Positions 46,016 to 54,703 are shown, counted from the first letter of the stretch. The stretch: 64,000 nt of DNA from Chloroflexota bacterium (GCA_026708115.1 JAPOVL010000027.1:36244-100243), one strand, 5' to 3'. A program made the numbers and translations. The notes: generated from the sequence alone by a model not told the origin.

Positions 46016-46459
46016 TCAAGGCGATTGCGCTTGCTTGCCCTTGTCTCGCCGATGATCAGCACTTCGCCGCCAGATGAACCAGGCCGCCTGCAGCGACCCG
46101 TAGCAATCGGCGATCAGATCGGTCCAGGACGGATAACGATCCGGGGACAAAGTTTGCAGGTACTCGGTGCTCGCGCCCAGGACGATTGCTATGATACAGG
46201 CGAGCGCGATGCTGGCGCGAATCTGCATTGAGGCGGACAGAGCCCACTGCCAGAGCGCGCAAGTAATCGCGAATGCCAGCACATGCATGCAGGTGAAAAA
46301 CAGTTCACGCAGGAAAGTTTGCGGTCCGCTGGGGAGGCCCAGATTGATGATGGGATCGGCTTCCGGCTGTATCAGCAAGATTGTGATCCAGACGGACCAG
46401 ACAATTGCCGCCGTCCAGCGCAGGGCGCGATGATCAAACCAGGATAGGATCTGTTTCAA
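46016..46459 (-). CDS. VanZ-like membrane protein
   Basis: 147 residues with about four membrane segments. The conserved VanZ-domain end (ASTEYLQTLSPDRYPSWTDLIADCYGSLQAA) is clear. VanZ proteins are small membrane proteins, some giving low-level teicoplanin resistance; most have unknown roles in the envelope. The frame begins with TTG at 46459, with AGGG upstream; no ATG alternative close by. It is 87 bases from the PD40/SH3b gene start. Confidence 0.82.
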   Translation of the reverse strand: MKQILSWFDHRALRWTAAIVWSVWITILLIQPEADPIINLGLPSGPQTFLRELFFTCMHVLAFAITCALWQWALSASMQIRASIALACIIAIVLGASTEYLQTLSPDRYPSWTDLIADCYGSLQAAWFIWRRSADHRRDKGKQAQSP

Positions 46460-46563
46460 TGTGAAGGCCCTAGGTCCTGCTGTCTAAACTTGTGTCAGGT
46501 TAGCAGAGAGGTCAATTGCGGGTCAAGCGACATGATGTGCCCGGTTTTGACACGGACAGCGCC

Positions 46564-46899
46564 TTAGTTTACGTTGTCCTCGAGCAGATACTCGACCATG
46601 CCCTGCAGGTCCATCTCTGCCGCGAAGGTGCGCGCGTCGAGGATAATGCGCGGACAGACTCGGCCTTCGATGTCGGCTAAAAGTTCTTCCGCCGATTCAC
46701 GCAGATCGGGAGGCAAATCATCTTGCAGCAAAAGGAAAGCCAGATTTTCCGCCGCGGCCTCAGCGAAACCGTTTGACCAATATGCCCGCGCTAGTCCGTG
46801 AAGGATGTGAAAAAGCGCGGACTGATTCCGGCTGACATATGCATCGCGCATCCGGTAGAGGAGAATTGATTCCGCGTTTGCGATCATCGACTCCGTCAT
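46564..46899 (-). CDS. Small hypothetical helical protein
   Basis: 111 residues from ATG 46899 (an extension would overlap the neighbouring gene). I do not recognise the family. The composition is Ala/Leu/Glu-rich and nearly all helical, with an AYWSNGFAEAAAENLAFLLLQDD stretch reminiscent of a single TPR-like helix pair; Cys in GRVCPRI is the only cysteine. It lies 19 bases downstream of the RdhA-like gene, so the two are probably co-transcribed. No membrane segment, so it is not an RdhB-type anchor. Confidence 0.6.
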   Translation of the reverse strand: MTESMIANAESILLYRMRDAYVSRNQSALFHILHGLARAYWSNGFAEAAAENLAFLLLQDDLPPDLRESAEELLADIEGRVCPRIILDARTFAAEMDLQGMVEYLLEDNVN

Positions 46900-46918
46900 A
46901 GCGGTCTCGCGCCTGGAC

Positions 46919-48136
46919 TCATGCGCTGGGCTGGCGCCACCACCAGCCGGCGGTGCGCCGCTGGCCGTATTTGAGCTTGCCATCGAGCCAGAGCGCCAGC
47001 CGACGCCAGCGATTGCTCAGCATCCAACGCAGGAGACGGTTGAAGGCCTTGCTGAAATCCTTGTTGTACGGGCAGACGCGGATGCAAATCGAACAATCAG
47101 TACCTTGATTGGCCCAAAATTTGAAGCACTTCTTGGCGTCGATGGTCCACTTCCTGACGCCCTTTATATGTGATATGTTGTCGTTTATGAAGCCGGGCTC
47201 GTCGAACGGGATCGCCTTGACCGGGCAGGCGACGCTGCAGCGCCGGCAGGTATTGCAGGTCTCGGTCACGCCGAAGTCGATAGGTTCGTCGGCATTCAGC
47301 GGCAGGTCCGTGAACACCTTGGCGATGCGCACCCGCGGGCCAAATTCCGGCGTGATGAGCAGACCATGCCGGCCGTATTGTCCCAGTCCCGCTTGTACCG
47401 CCAGCGGGATTGACAGCGCTGTGTCGTTGAGACTGGCGACGGCCCGGTAGCCGAGATTGCGAATGTACTGCGTGATCGACAGCACAGCGATGATATCGCG
47501 GCTGTATCCTTGGCCGGTGGCGGCGCCGCTCAAGGCCGACGGCACGGTGCGGATGGTCTGGTGGTGCATTTCATTGACGATCACCACCACGCTTGACATG
47601 CCTTCTGGCAAGTCCATGGCTTTGTCGGTCAGTTTCTGGCGGCTGTAATTGTGCGTGTAGACCCAGCGTTCGTCATAGTCGCAGACGCCGATGGCATCCG
47701 CGCCCAAAAACTTGCCAGCGCGCTTGAGTTCGGCCGTGTTTTCTTCGGCGCTGCCCTCGATTTTTCTCGTAGCGCCCTCGCGAAACATGGTGTAGGTATC
47801 GAGGAAGCCCTCCTTGCGGTCCCCGGACATCTCCAGCAGGTCGGCAGTGAAGTCGGCTATGTACCAGGCGGCGTTGCGCAGGGCGTAGTCGCGGTGCTGA
47901 AAACCCTCCACCTTGCGGAATTCCGCCAAGTCGGTGAAGTAAGATTCGAAGAACTTCTGCGAACGTTCGGAGCGAACGGTGTCATCCCAAACGGCTCGGT
48001 TGAACATGTCGTATTTCTGATTGAAGCGCTGAAAGTCGTCGGATATTTCGAAACCGGTCTTGGCGTCTACCGGCTTCTGGCAGACGCAGCTTTTGCAAGC
48101 GCAATCACGAGATTCAACGCGGGCTGATTCGATCAT
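46919..48136 (-). CDS. Reductive dehalogenase-like (RdhA-type) iron-sulfur protein
   Basis: 405 residues from ATG 48136 (TTG 48157 possible). The RdhA pattern is clear: GLGQYGRHGLLITPEFGPRV, then VFTDLPL, then cluster motif CNTCRRCSVACP and the second cluster C-x10-C-x2-C-x3-CP within KCFKFWANQGTDCSICIRVC. No twin-arginine signal or membrane anchor gene (rdhB) is found, so it is probably a cytosolic, non-respiratory member. Corrinoid-dependent dehalogenation is known for the family; QueG is a more distant relative. The N terminus has an unusual C-x-C-x2-C-x-C (residues 12-19). Confidence 0.8.
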   Translation of the reverse strand: MIESARVESRDCACKSCVCQKPVDAKTGFEISDDFQRFNQKYDMFNRAVWDDTVRSERSQKFFESYFTDLAEFRKVEGFQHRDYALRNAAWYIADFTADLLEMSGDRKEGFLDTYTMFREGATRKIEGSAEENTAELKRAGKFLGADAIGVCDYDERWVYTHNYSRQKLTDKAMDLPEGMSSVVVIVNEMHHQTIRTVPSALSGAATGQGYSRDIIAVLSITQYIRNLGYRAVASLNDTALSIPLAVQAGLGQYGRHGLLITPEFGPRVRIAKVFTDLPLNADEPIDFGVTETCNTCRRCSVACPVKAIPFDEPGFINDNISHIKGVRKWTIDAKKCFKFWANQGTDCSICIRVCPYNKDFSKAFNRLLRWMLSNRWRRLALWLDGKLKYGQRRTAGWWWRQPSA

Positions 48137-48237
48137 CACCAGACTACTGAAGGACAAATCTCATTACTATGATATTAACATCAATCGGGGCGGCTTGCTA
48201 TCTGCGGGATTGCGATGGCCCAAGAGTCAAGCCACGT

Positions 48238-49359
48238 TTAATGGTCGAGCACGGTGGTGCTGGACAGGCGCCAGCTGATTTTCACGGCCTGCCCGGTCTC
48301 CAGCGCAGCCTTGTCACCCCCGTCTACGTTCTGCACGCGCGCGACCAGATCGGTATCCTCGGCGATGCGCAGCGTGTAGCGTGTATCCGTGCCGATGTAC
48401 TGGCTGTCAACCAGAATGGCGTCGAGGATGGTTATGTCGCTGTCTTCGGCATCGTCGGACCCCAGCTGGGCTGATATGCCGATCCGTTCCGGCCGCAGCG
48501 CCAGGGTCACCGCGCCGCTGGCCGCTTCCAGGGCATCGGATAATAGCGCGGTGATGACATCGCCGGTGGGCAGTTGCACCCTGCCCTGACCCCCGGCATC
48601 GCGGCCGAGCAGGGTGGCCGGGATGAAGTTCGTCTCGCCGATGAAATCCGCCACGAAGCGCCTGCCCGGGCGCTCGTAAATCTCTTCCGGCCTGCCCACT
48701 TGCAGCATCTTGCCCTCGTTCATGACCGCGATGCGATCGGCCATGGTGATGGCTTCTTCCTGGTCGTGGGTCACATAAATGAAGGTAATGCCGACATCGC
48801 GCTGCAGGGCCTTGAGTTCGTACTGCATATTCTTGCGCAGCTTCAGATCGAGCGCGCCCAGCGGTTCGTCCAGCAGCAGGACCGCTGGCTGCTTGACCAG
48901 GGCCCGCGCCAGCGCCACCCGCTGCTGTTGGCCGCCCGACAGCTGATGCGGCTTGCGCTTGCCCACCCCCGGCAAACGCACCATCTCCAGCGCTTCCTCG
49001 GCCCGCTTGCGCGCGTCCTTTTTGTTCACGCCTTCCATCTGCAGGCCAAACATGATGTTCTGTGCGACCGTCAGATGCGGGAAGAGCGCGTAGTCCTGGA
49101 AAACCGTGTTGACCGGACGATGGTAAGCCGGGATGCCTTCCATGGCCCGGCCGCGGATCAAAATATGCCCGGCCGTCGGCTGCTCGAAACCGGCTATCAA
49201 GCGCAGGGTCGTGGTTTTGCCGCAGCCGCTGGGGCCCAGCAAAGCGAAGAACTCGCCGTCGGCGATCTGCACGCTAACATGGTCGACCGCGCGCACGATC
49301 GCGCCGCCGGACTCAAACTCTTTGACGATGTCGGTCAATTCTACGTCGTAGGTCGACAT
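48238..49359 (-). CDS. potA: Spermidine/putrescine ABC transporter ATP-binding protein
   Basis: 373 residues: Walker A GPSGCGKTT (about residue 41), signature LSGGQQQRVALA, Walker B VLLLDEPLGALD, and a C-terminal OB-type (TOBE) domain after residue ~240. It energises the PotBC permeases encoded upstream on the same strand. It is 269 bases from potD; that gap contains a hairpin and a dispersed repeat, and an AT-rich stretch before the start (49380-49480) that may hold a separate promoter (TTGATT, 18 bases, TATTTT on the minus strand). Confidence 0.93.
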   Translation of the reverse strand: MSTYDVELTDIVKEFESGGAIVRAVDHVSVQIADGEFFALLGPSGCGKTTTLRLIAGFEQPTAGHILIRGRAMEGIPAYHRPVNTVFQDYALFPHLTVAQNIMFGLQMEGVNKKDARKRAEEALEMVRLPGVGKRKPHQLSGGQQQRVALARALVKQPAVLLLDEPLGALDLKLRKNMQYELKALQRDVGITFIYVTHDQEEAITMADRIAVMNEGKMLQVGRPEEIYERPGRRFVADFIGETNFIPATLLGRDAGGQGRVQLPTGDVITALLSDALEAASGAVTLALRPERIGISAQLGSDDAEDSDITILDAILVDSQYIGTDTRYTLRIAEDTDLVARVQNVDGGDKAALETGQAVKISWRLSSTTVLDH

Positions 49360-49494
49360 GCGAGAGCTCTGTAAGACTTATTCGCTGCTACATATCATAC
49401 GAATAGATTACAGGAACAGCACCGAAACAATACAAAATAGGTGGCGATCATTGCGAAAATCAACAAATTATTACGAAATCCGCCAAGCTTAGCT

Positions 49495-49576
49495 CCCCCT
49501 CTCCCCTTGTGGGAGAGGGGGCCGGGGGGTGAGGGGTGAAAAAAGCACGTCAGCATGACCCAGTACCGGACAAGCC
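49495..49576. repeat. Composite intergenic repeat, copy 1
   Basis: A perfect 11-bp stem (CCCCCTCTCCC at 49495-49505, GGGAGAGGGGG at 49511-49521) overlaps the 17-base block GGGCCGGGGGGTGAGGG at 49519-49535 and, after a 25-base spacer, is followed by CAGTACCGGACAAGCC at 49561-49576. The same order (hairpin, 17-base block, spacer, 16-base block) recurs at 63247-63335. Confidence 0.75.
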
Positions 49577-49581
49577 TTGTA

Positions 49582-49612
49582 GGCAGGAGAACCGGTCAAA
49601 GGTTCTCCTGCC
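49582..49612 (-). terminator. 12-bp perfect hairpin between potD and potA
   Basis: GGCAGGAGAACC (49582-49593) and GGTTCTCCTGCC (49601-49612) pair without mismatch around a 7-base loop, 16 bases after the potD stop on the minus strand. No T-run. Candidate attenuator or mRNA 3'-end stabiliser for the binding-protein mRNA. Confidence 0.55.
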
Positions 49613-49628
49613 CTGCGCGTTCTGACGC

Positions 49629-50714
49629 TTATTGACCCAGGAAGATCAGCAGTTCGTCCCAGGCGTTGTTATAGAGTTCTTCGGCTTCGGCGCCCACATC
49701 GATGATGGCAAAGAGATTCGCCAACTGTTCCTCGGGCGGGAAGACGCTGGGATCGTTCAGAATCTCTTCGTCGATGAAGCCGCTGTCGATGGAAGCCTGG
49801 TTGGGCGAAGCGTAGGCGATGTAATTGGTCAAGTCAGCGCCCACCTTGGCATCGAGTATGTAGTCGATGAAGACCATGGCCAAATCGGGATTGGGCGCGT
49901 CTACCGGGATCGACATATTGTCGAACCAGACGTTGCCCGCTTCCTGCGGGATGGCATAGGCGTAGTCGTCGCATTCGCAGTCCCACATGATCTGCGAAAT
50001 ATCGCCGCTGTATTCGACGGCGACATCCACTTCGCCGCGCTCCAGCAGGACCTGTCCGTCATCGCCGGCGACCGTGACCACGTTGCCGCCCTTTTCGATC
50101 AGATAATCGCGCGCTTCATTAATCTCGTCCGGGTCCGTGGAGTTGGGATCGTAGCCCAGAATGGTCAGCGCGATGCCAAACATGGCTTGGCGGTCGTCAA
50201 TCCAGGCCACGCTGCCATCGTGGTTCCAGACTTGCTCCCAAGACGTGATGCCATCGGGGAATGCTTCCGTGCGATAGCCGATGCCCAGCGTCCCCCATTG
50301 GTAGGGCAGGGAATAGCTGTTGTCGGGGTCAAAGGCGGGATTGAGGAAACTGGGGATGACGTTCGCTACGTTGGGTATCCGGTCCAGATCCAGCGGGACG
50401 AGCAAGCCCTCTTCCGCCATCCGCTGAACTGTGCCGCCGCTGGGCACGACCAGGTCGTAACCCGGATTGCCCTGGCGGATGCGGGCGAGCATGTCTTCAT
50501 TGCTCTCGTAGATGTCGTAATTCACGGTGACGCCGCAAGCCTCTTCGAAGTTGGGGACGGTATCTTCGGCGATATAGGTCGACCAATTGAAAATGCTAAG
50601 CGTCTGTCCTTCGAACCCTTCGGGGCAGGTCCAGGCTTCATATTCATGGCTGTCGGCGGCGACGATCGGCAGCGCGAGCAGCAAAACAATGAGCAAAAGT
50701 CCAGTTTTCTTCAT
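49629..50714 (-). CDS. potD: Spermidine/putrescine-binding protein
   Basis: 361 residues with a Sec signal (MKKTGLLLIVLLLALPIVA) and no lipobox Cys. PotD-type features: FNWSTYIAEDTVPNFEEACGV, ESNEDMLARIRQGNPGYDLVVPSGG, and the acidic pocket region VAVEYSGDISQIMWDCE. It delivers polyamine to PotBC. The ATG has GGAGAG within 10 bases upstream. It is the third gene of the leftward order potB-potC-potD-potA. Confidence 0.93.
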   Translation of the reverse strand: MKKTGLLLIVLLLALPIVAADSHEYEAWTCPEGFEGQTLSIFNWSTYIAEDTVPNFEEACGVTVNYDIYESNEDMLARIRQGNPGYDLVVPSGGTVQRMAEEGLLVPLDLDRIPNVANVIPSFLNPAFDPDNSYSLPYQWGTLGIGYRTEAFPDGITSWEQVWNHDGSVAWIDDRQAMFGIALTILGYDPNSTDPDEINEARDYLIEKGGNVVTVAGDDGQVLLERGEVDVAVEYSGDISQIMWDCECDDYAYAIPQEAGNVWFDNMSIPVDAPNPDLAMVFIDYILDAKVGADLTNYIAYASPNQASIDSGFIDEEILNDPSVFPPEEQLANLFAIIDVGAEAEELYNNAWDELLIFLGQ

Positions 50715-50797
50715 GAGTCTCTCCTCCGATTCCTCTAAACGATAAAGTCTATCTTCGGGACGCGGCGCGCCCCGGCACTGCCTGCGGCCAGCAATGA

Positions 50798-51661
50798 TCA
50801 GGCGCGGGGCACAGCCCGCCCCTGTATTGCAAGCGATATGCCTATAAATAGCGTACTCAAGACCATCATGATTGTCGATATCGCGTTGACTTCGGGCGTG
50901 ACCGTCAGCTTGAGCAGGCCGTAGACGAAGACCGGCAGCGTCGTGGTGCCAACGCCAGAAGTGAAAAAAGTGATGACAAAGTCATCCAGCGAAAGCGTGA
51001 AGGCCAGCAGCGCGCCCGAAATGACGCCCGGCAAAATCAGCGGGAAGGTCACGCGCCAAAAGGTCTGCCAGGGGTTGGCGCCCAGGTCGTTGGCGGCTTC
51101 TTCCAACTGCGGGTTCATATCGGCCAGGCGCGCCCGCACCACAATCGCCACGTAGGATATGTTGAAGGTCACATGGGCGGCGATAATGGTATGGAAGCCG
51201 GGGAAGATGCGCTCGCCGCTCATCAGCGCGAACCAGTCGAACACGACCTTGAAAAAGATCGCCAGTGAGATGGCCTGCGTGATCTCTGGGATGACGACCG
51301 GGAAAAAGAGCAGGGCATCCAGGAGCCGTTTGCCCGGATAGGTGCCGCGCGCCATGCTCAACGCGATCATCGTGCCCAGCACGGTCGCAATCGCGGTAGC
51401 AATGCTGCCGACGAAGAGGCTGTTGCGGAAGGCGTTCAGCATCAGCTCAGTGGAAAAAGCCGATTCCGCGCCCATCATGTTGTTCAAGATATTGCCGTAC
51501 CATTTGAAAGTGAAGCCGGTGAAGGAAGCGACGGACCGGCTCTGATTGAAGGAGAACAGCACCAGAACCAGGATCGGCGCCCACAAGAAGAAATATGAAA
51601 ACACCGGGTTCAGCCACAGCCCGACCATGCCAAGGCGGCGCAGAAATCGGTTCCGGCTCAT
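50798..51661 (-). CDS. potC: Spermidine/putrescine ABC transporter permease PotC
   Basis: 287 residues from ATG 51661; a GTG at 51700 just after the potB stop is a possible alternative start. Six membrane segments, and the coupling motif PQLEEAANDLGANPWQTFWR of PotC. FSFNQSRSVASFTGFTFKWYG is the conserved first periplasmic stretch. Pairs with PotB. Confidence 0.93.
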   Translation of the reverse strand: MSRNRFLRRLGMVGLWLNPVFSYFFLWAPILVLVLFSFNQSRSVASFTGFTFKWYGNILNNMMGAESAFSTELMLNAFRNSLFVGSIATAIATVLGTMIALSMARGTYPGKRLLDALLFFPVVIPEITQAISLAIFFKVVFDWFALMSGERIFPGFHTIIAAHVTFNISYVAIVVRARLADMNPQLEEAANDLGANPWQTFWRVTFPLILPGVISGALLAFTLSLDDFVITFFTSGVGTTTLPVFVYGLLKLTVTPEVNAISTIMMVLSTLFIGISLAIQGRAVPRA

Positions 51662-51702
51662 GGCATGTTCGTTTATCAGTTGCTGATTTGCGCGCAACAC
51701 GG

Positions 51703-52560
51703 CTAGGAGCCCCGATCCCGACGATTGGCGAGCAGGTAAACAACCAGCGACAGCATCACCAGCGCCATCATGACGATTGACAGCGCCGAGCCCAGCGGCA
51801 TATTGCCGGAGCCGCCGAACTGATTATTGATCAAATTGCCGATCATCAGTCCTTTGGTGCCGCCGAGCAAGTCGGGCGTGACAAAAGCCCCCACGGATGG
51901 AATGAAGACCAGCGCGCAGCCAGCCAGCACGCCCGGCAAGGTCAGCGGCAAGACTACGCGAAGGAAGGTGCGCAAGTCATTTGCGCCCAGGTCCTGCGCG
52001 GCATCGACATAGCGAAAGTTGAAGCGCTCGACCGAGGCGTATATCGGCAGCACCATGAAGGGCAAAAAGCCGTATACCAGCCCCACCACGACGGCAAACT
52101 GCGTATTCAGCATCTTCATCGGCTCTTCAATCAATCCCAGGCTCGTCAAGAAACCGTTAATCGTGCCTTCATCGCCGAGCAGGATGCGCCAGGCGTAGGT
52201 CCGGATCAAGAAGTTCGTCCAAAAAGGCAAGATGACCAGAAACAATGTGACTTGCTGAAAGAGACGGTTGCGGCGCGTGCTGATGAAAAAGGCCAGCGGA
52301 TAGCCTATCACCAGGCAGACAACGGTGGTCAGGGCCGCCAGGCCGATTGATCGCCAAAGAATGATGGAGAAGATGCCGAAGGTACGCTGATAATGCTCAA
52401 TAGTGAAAGGCATGATGGCGACGCCGCCACGCCCGCGCGACATGAAGCTGACAATCAAGACGATGACCAGCGGCAGGACAAAGAGAATCAGCAACCAGGC
52501 AATCGTGGGAATCGCCAGCAGCAATCCGCTCTCTCGTTTCCGCGCAAGCCAGCTTGTCAT
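51703..52560 (-). CDS. potB: Spermidine/putrescine ABC transporter permease PotB
   Basis: 285 residues, six membrane segments, coupling motif FRYVDAAQDLGANDLRTFLR, and GFLPFMVLPIYASVERF before it as in PotB/PotH. ATG at 52560. It is the first gene of the leftward pot operon and divergent from the GNAT-amine oxidase-amidase genes, so uptake and breakdown genes share one 142-base control region. Confidence 0.93.
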   Translation of the reverse strand: MTSWLARKRESGLLLAIPTIAWLLILFVLPLVIVLIVSFMSRGRGGVAIMPFTIEHYQRTFGIFSIILWRSIGLAALTTVVCLVIGYPLAFFISTRRNRLFQQVTLFLVILPFWTNFLIRTYAWRILLGDEGTINGFLTSLGLIEEPMKMLNTQFAVVVGLVYGFLPFMVLPIYASVERFNFRYVDAAQDLGANDLRTFLRVVLPLTLPGVLAGCALVFIPSVGAFVTPDLLGGTKGLMIGNLINNQFGGSGNMPLGSALSIVMMALVMLSLVVYLLANRRDRGS

Positions 52561-52598
52561 GGCGCCTACTTTTGTGAACAGGACCTCTATTAATTTTT

Positions 52599-52608
52599 CT
52601 TATATAAG
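52599..52608. promoter_or_regulatory. CTTATATAAG palindrome in the divergent pot control region
   Basis: A perfect 10-base AT palindrome that can serve as -10 box on both strands, in the 142-base gap between potB and the GNAT gene. On the minus strand TGAAAG lies 16 bases upstream of it as a weak -35. It is the only candidate core element seen here. Confidence 0.3.
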
Positions 52609-52702
52609 ACGGCTTGTCGGGACTTTCACTGGACTGGAATCCCAGAGCCCTAAGCGAGCCTGATTCTAGCTTATCTTGCGGCTTTGCGCTAAGGTTGGCT
52701 AC

Positions 52703-53371
52703 ATGGCGAACAACCCCGTAAGCAACCTGCGAATCCACAACACCTTGCCAAAACACGCTGTCGGTGTCAGCGAAACAGTGCGCGAGGCATTTGGCGTCGG
52801 ACCAGGCGAGGCCTGTGACGACTGCATGACGCCAGCGCATGTACGCGGGCAGATCGAGCGATTTCCAGCCGGACAGTTTTCGGCCACAATCGCTGGCGGC
52901 AAAGTCGTGGGCATGGCCGCGACCATGCGCACCTCGCGCCCGCCCAGCGAAAGGGCTTTGAGCTGGATGGCGGCCATTGGCGATCTGGACATAAGCGCCC
53001 ATGAACCGGCCGGGTCCTGGCTCTACGGCGTCGAGATGGCTGTACGTCCCCACTATCAGGGCCGCGGCATCGGCACCAAGCTCTATCAGGCGCGCTTTCA
53101 GTTGGCGCGATCGCTGAACTTGTCTGGATGGTACGCGGTAGGTATGCTGATGGGCTATGCCCGCTACGCTGACGAGATGGATGTGATCGCCTACGGCGAA
53201 AAAGTCATGGGGCGCCAACTCAGCGATCCGACGGTGACCATGCAAATGAATCGCGGTTTCCGCGTCGACTATGTTGTCACCGACTATCTTGACGAGCCGG
53301 CGGCGGGCGATGCCGGCCTGCTGATGATCTGGGATAATCCCGACTACCAGGCCGGAGCCGCAGCCAAATGA
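52703..53371 (+). CDS. GNAT acetyltransferase (C-N hydrolase-associated type), polyamine locus
   Basis: 222 residues from ATG 52703 with AAGG upstream. Acetyl-CoA loop in VRPHYQGRGIGTKLYQARF. The C-terminal stretch DPTVTMQMNRGFRVDYVVTDYL and MIWDNPDY match the GNAT half of bifunctional GNAT/C-N hydrolase proteins and the paralogue at 43524. It overlaps the amine oxidase gene by ATGA, and an amidase gene follows, so the two halves of the usual fusion are encoded separately around the oxidase. N-acetylation of a polyamine is the natural guess. Confidence 0.86.
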   Translation: MANNPVSNLRIHNTLPKHAVGVSETVREAFGVGPGEACDDCMTPAHVRGQIERFPAGQFSATIAGGKVVGMAATMRTSRPPSERALSWMAAIGDLDISAHEPAGSWLYGVEMAVRPHYQGRGIGTKLYQARFQLARSLNLSGWYAVGMLMGYARYADEMDVIAYGEKVMGRQLSDPTVTMQMNRGFRVDYVVTDYLDEPAAGDAGLLMIWDNPDYQAGAAAK

Positions 53372-54630
53372 AAGCGATCGTCATCGGCGCGGGCATCGCG
53401 GGACTGTCGGCCGCCTATCATCTCAAAAGCGCGGGAATTGAAGTCGTCGTTTTGGAGGGCCGCGATCGTATCGGCGGCCGGGTTTGGACCAGCCGCGACT
53501 TCGCCGATATCCCGGTGGAATTCGGCGCCGAGTTGATACATGGGCGATCGGCAGAGGTGAATACCTGGGAATGGGTGCGCAAGCTGGGCCTCGCCACCTG
53601 GCATTGGAACAAGACTGCGGATTCGATGATCCGCACCGAAGATGGCGCTTGGCTGACCATGGGGCAGGCGCGGCGGCTGTCCCCGGAACTGGACCTGACG
53701 CGCTCATGGGACCTTGGCGACGTGCCCGAGCCGATTGACGAAGAAAACCTGGCCACCTACCTGAAACGCATCGGTTTTTCGGATCTGCAATTGCGCTATG
53801 TCCAGCGCTCCTTTGCCAACGCCGAAGGCGACAGCATGACTTATCTCAACGCCAAAGCCCATGCCCATCTCTTCAAGGACAGCGACGGCCAAGACGACTA
53901 CAGCGACTATCGCATCCTGGATGGCTATGATTCATACTACCGGGAACTGGCCGCAGGCTTGGATATCCGCCTGAACAAGGTTGTAAGCAGGATCAACTGG
54001 TCCGATGCAATCGCTGTCAGCACCGCCGAGGGCGAGACCGTCGCGGCTGATGTCGCCGTCTTGACCTTGCCGGTGGGCGTATTGAAAGCGGGCGCGGTCA
54101 AATTCCATCCCGCGCTGCCCCGGTCGAAGCGGGAAGCGCTGGCTGGTTTGCAGATGGGACCGGTCATGAAGATGGTCTACCAATTTGCTGGACCGATCCT
54201 CGATCGCTCGATAGGCGCCATCTATGCCAAGGACAATCCGCCCATGTGGTGGTCGCCATCGCTGGGGCGAGAAGACGGGGATACCGTCTGGACCGCCTTC
54301 TTCACCGGCGATTATGCCCGCGAGATGCTGGAATTGGGCGAGGGGGCGGCCCTGCAAAAGGGCCTGGATACCTTGCGCCGAGAGATCAGTCAACCTGATC
54401 TGCAATATCTCAAAGCGCGCTGGATTAATTGGCCCGAGGACGAATTTGCCCGCGGCGGGTACAGCGTTTGCTTGCCCGGGCACTATAGCGCGCGTGAGAA
54501 GTTGGCCATGCCCACCCCGCCAATCTATTGGGCTGGGGAAGCCAGCGCGCCGCATCATCTCACGGCGATGGTGCATGGCGCCTACTTCACGGGTCAGCGC
54601 GCCGCCGGCGAGATCATTGCCGGCGGATGA
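53368..54630 (+). CDS. FAD-dependent amine oxidase (polyamine/monoamine oxidase type)
   Basis: 420 residues. Dinucleotide motif VIGAGIAGLSAAYHL and the RDRIGGRVWT motif at the N terminus, and the C-terminal FAD motif YWAGEASAPHHLTAMVHGAY mark the flavin amine oxidase family. No signal peptide; cytosolic. It would oxidise a polyamine or N-acetylpolyamine to an aldehyde plus amine and hydrogen peroxide. Translationally coupled to the GNAT gene (ATGA), which supports acetylation before oxidation, as in eukaryotic polyamine catabolism (inference). Confidence 0.9.
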   Translation: MKAIVIGAGIAGLSAAYHLKSAGIEVVVLEGRDRIGGRVWTSRDFADIPVEFGAELIHGRSAEVNTWEWVRKLGLATWHWNKTADSMIRTEDGAWLTMGQARRLSPELDLTRSWDLGDVPEPIDEENLATYLKRIGFSDLQLRYVQRSFANAEGDSMTYLNAKAHAHLFKDSDGQDDYSDYRILDGYDSYYRELAAGLDIRLNKVVSRINWSDAIAVSTAEGETVAADVAVLTLPVGVLKAGAVKFHPALPRSKREALAGLQMGPVMKMVYQFAGPILDRSIGAIYAKDNPPMWWSPSLGREDGDTVWTAFFTGDYAREMLELGEGAALQKGLDTLRREISQPDLQYLKARWINWPEDEFARGGYSVCLPGHYSAREKLAMPTPPIYWAGEASAPHHLTAMVHGAYFTGQRAAGEIIAGG

Positions 54631-54703
54631 GCCGCTCGGCGGCGGCGAAAAGGTCTACCGCGCTCACGCAAATAAGTCATCTACTTTGTCGCATGAGCGC
54701 CGC
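54629..54703 (-). repeat. ~80-bp structured repeat, copy 1 (inverted)
   Basis: Reads on the minus strand. 54629-54653 is the exact reverse complement of 55672-55696 (25 bases, contains the hairpin GCCGC-CGA-GCGGC). The remainder (GCTCATG, CTTATT, GTGAGCGCG) aligns with the copies at 57719 and 63406. It ends 24 bases before the amidase start codon. Confidence 0.7.

Noticed and set aside
46919..48136. Epoxyqueuosine reductase (QueG) assignment
   Set aside because: The GLGQYGRHGLLITPEFG and TDLPL motifs and the cluster spacing fit RdhA better; QueG-specific C-terminal HEAT region is not seen.
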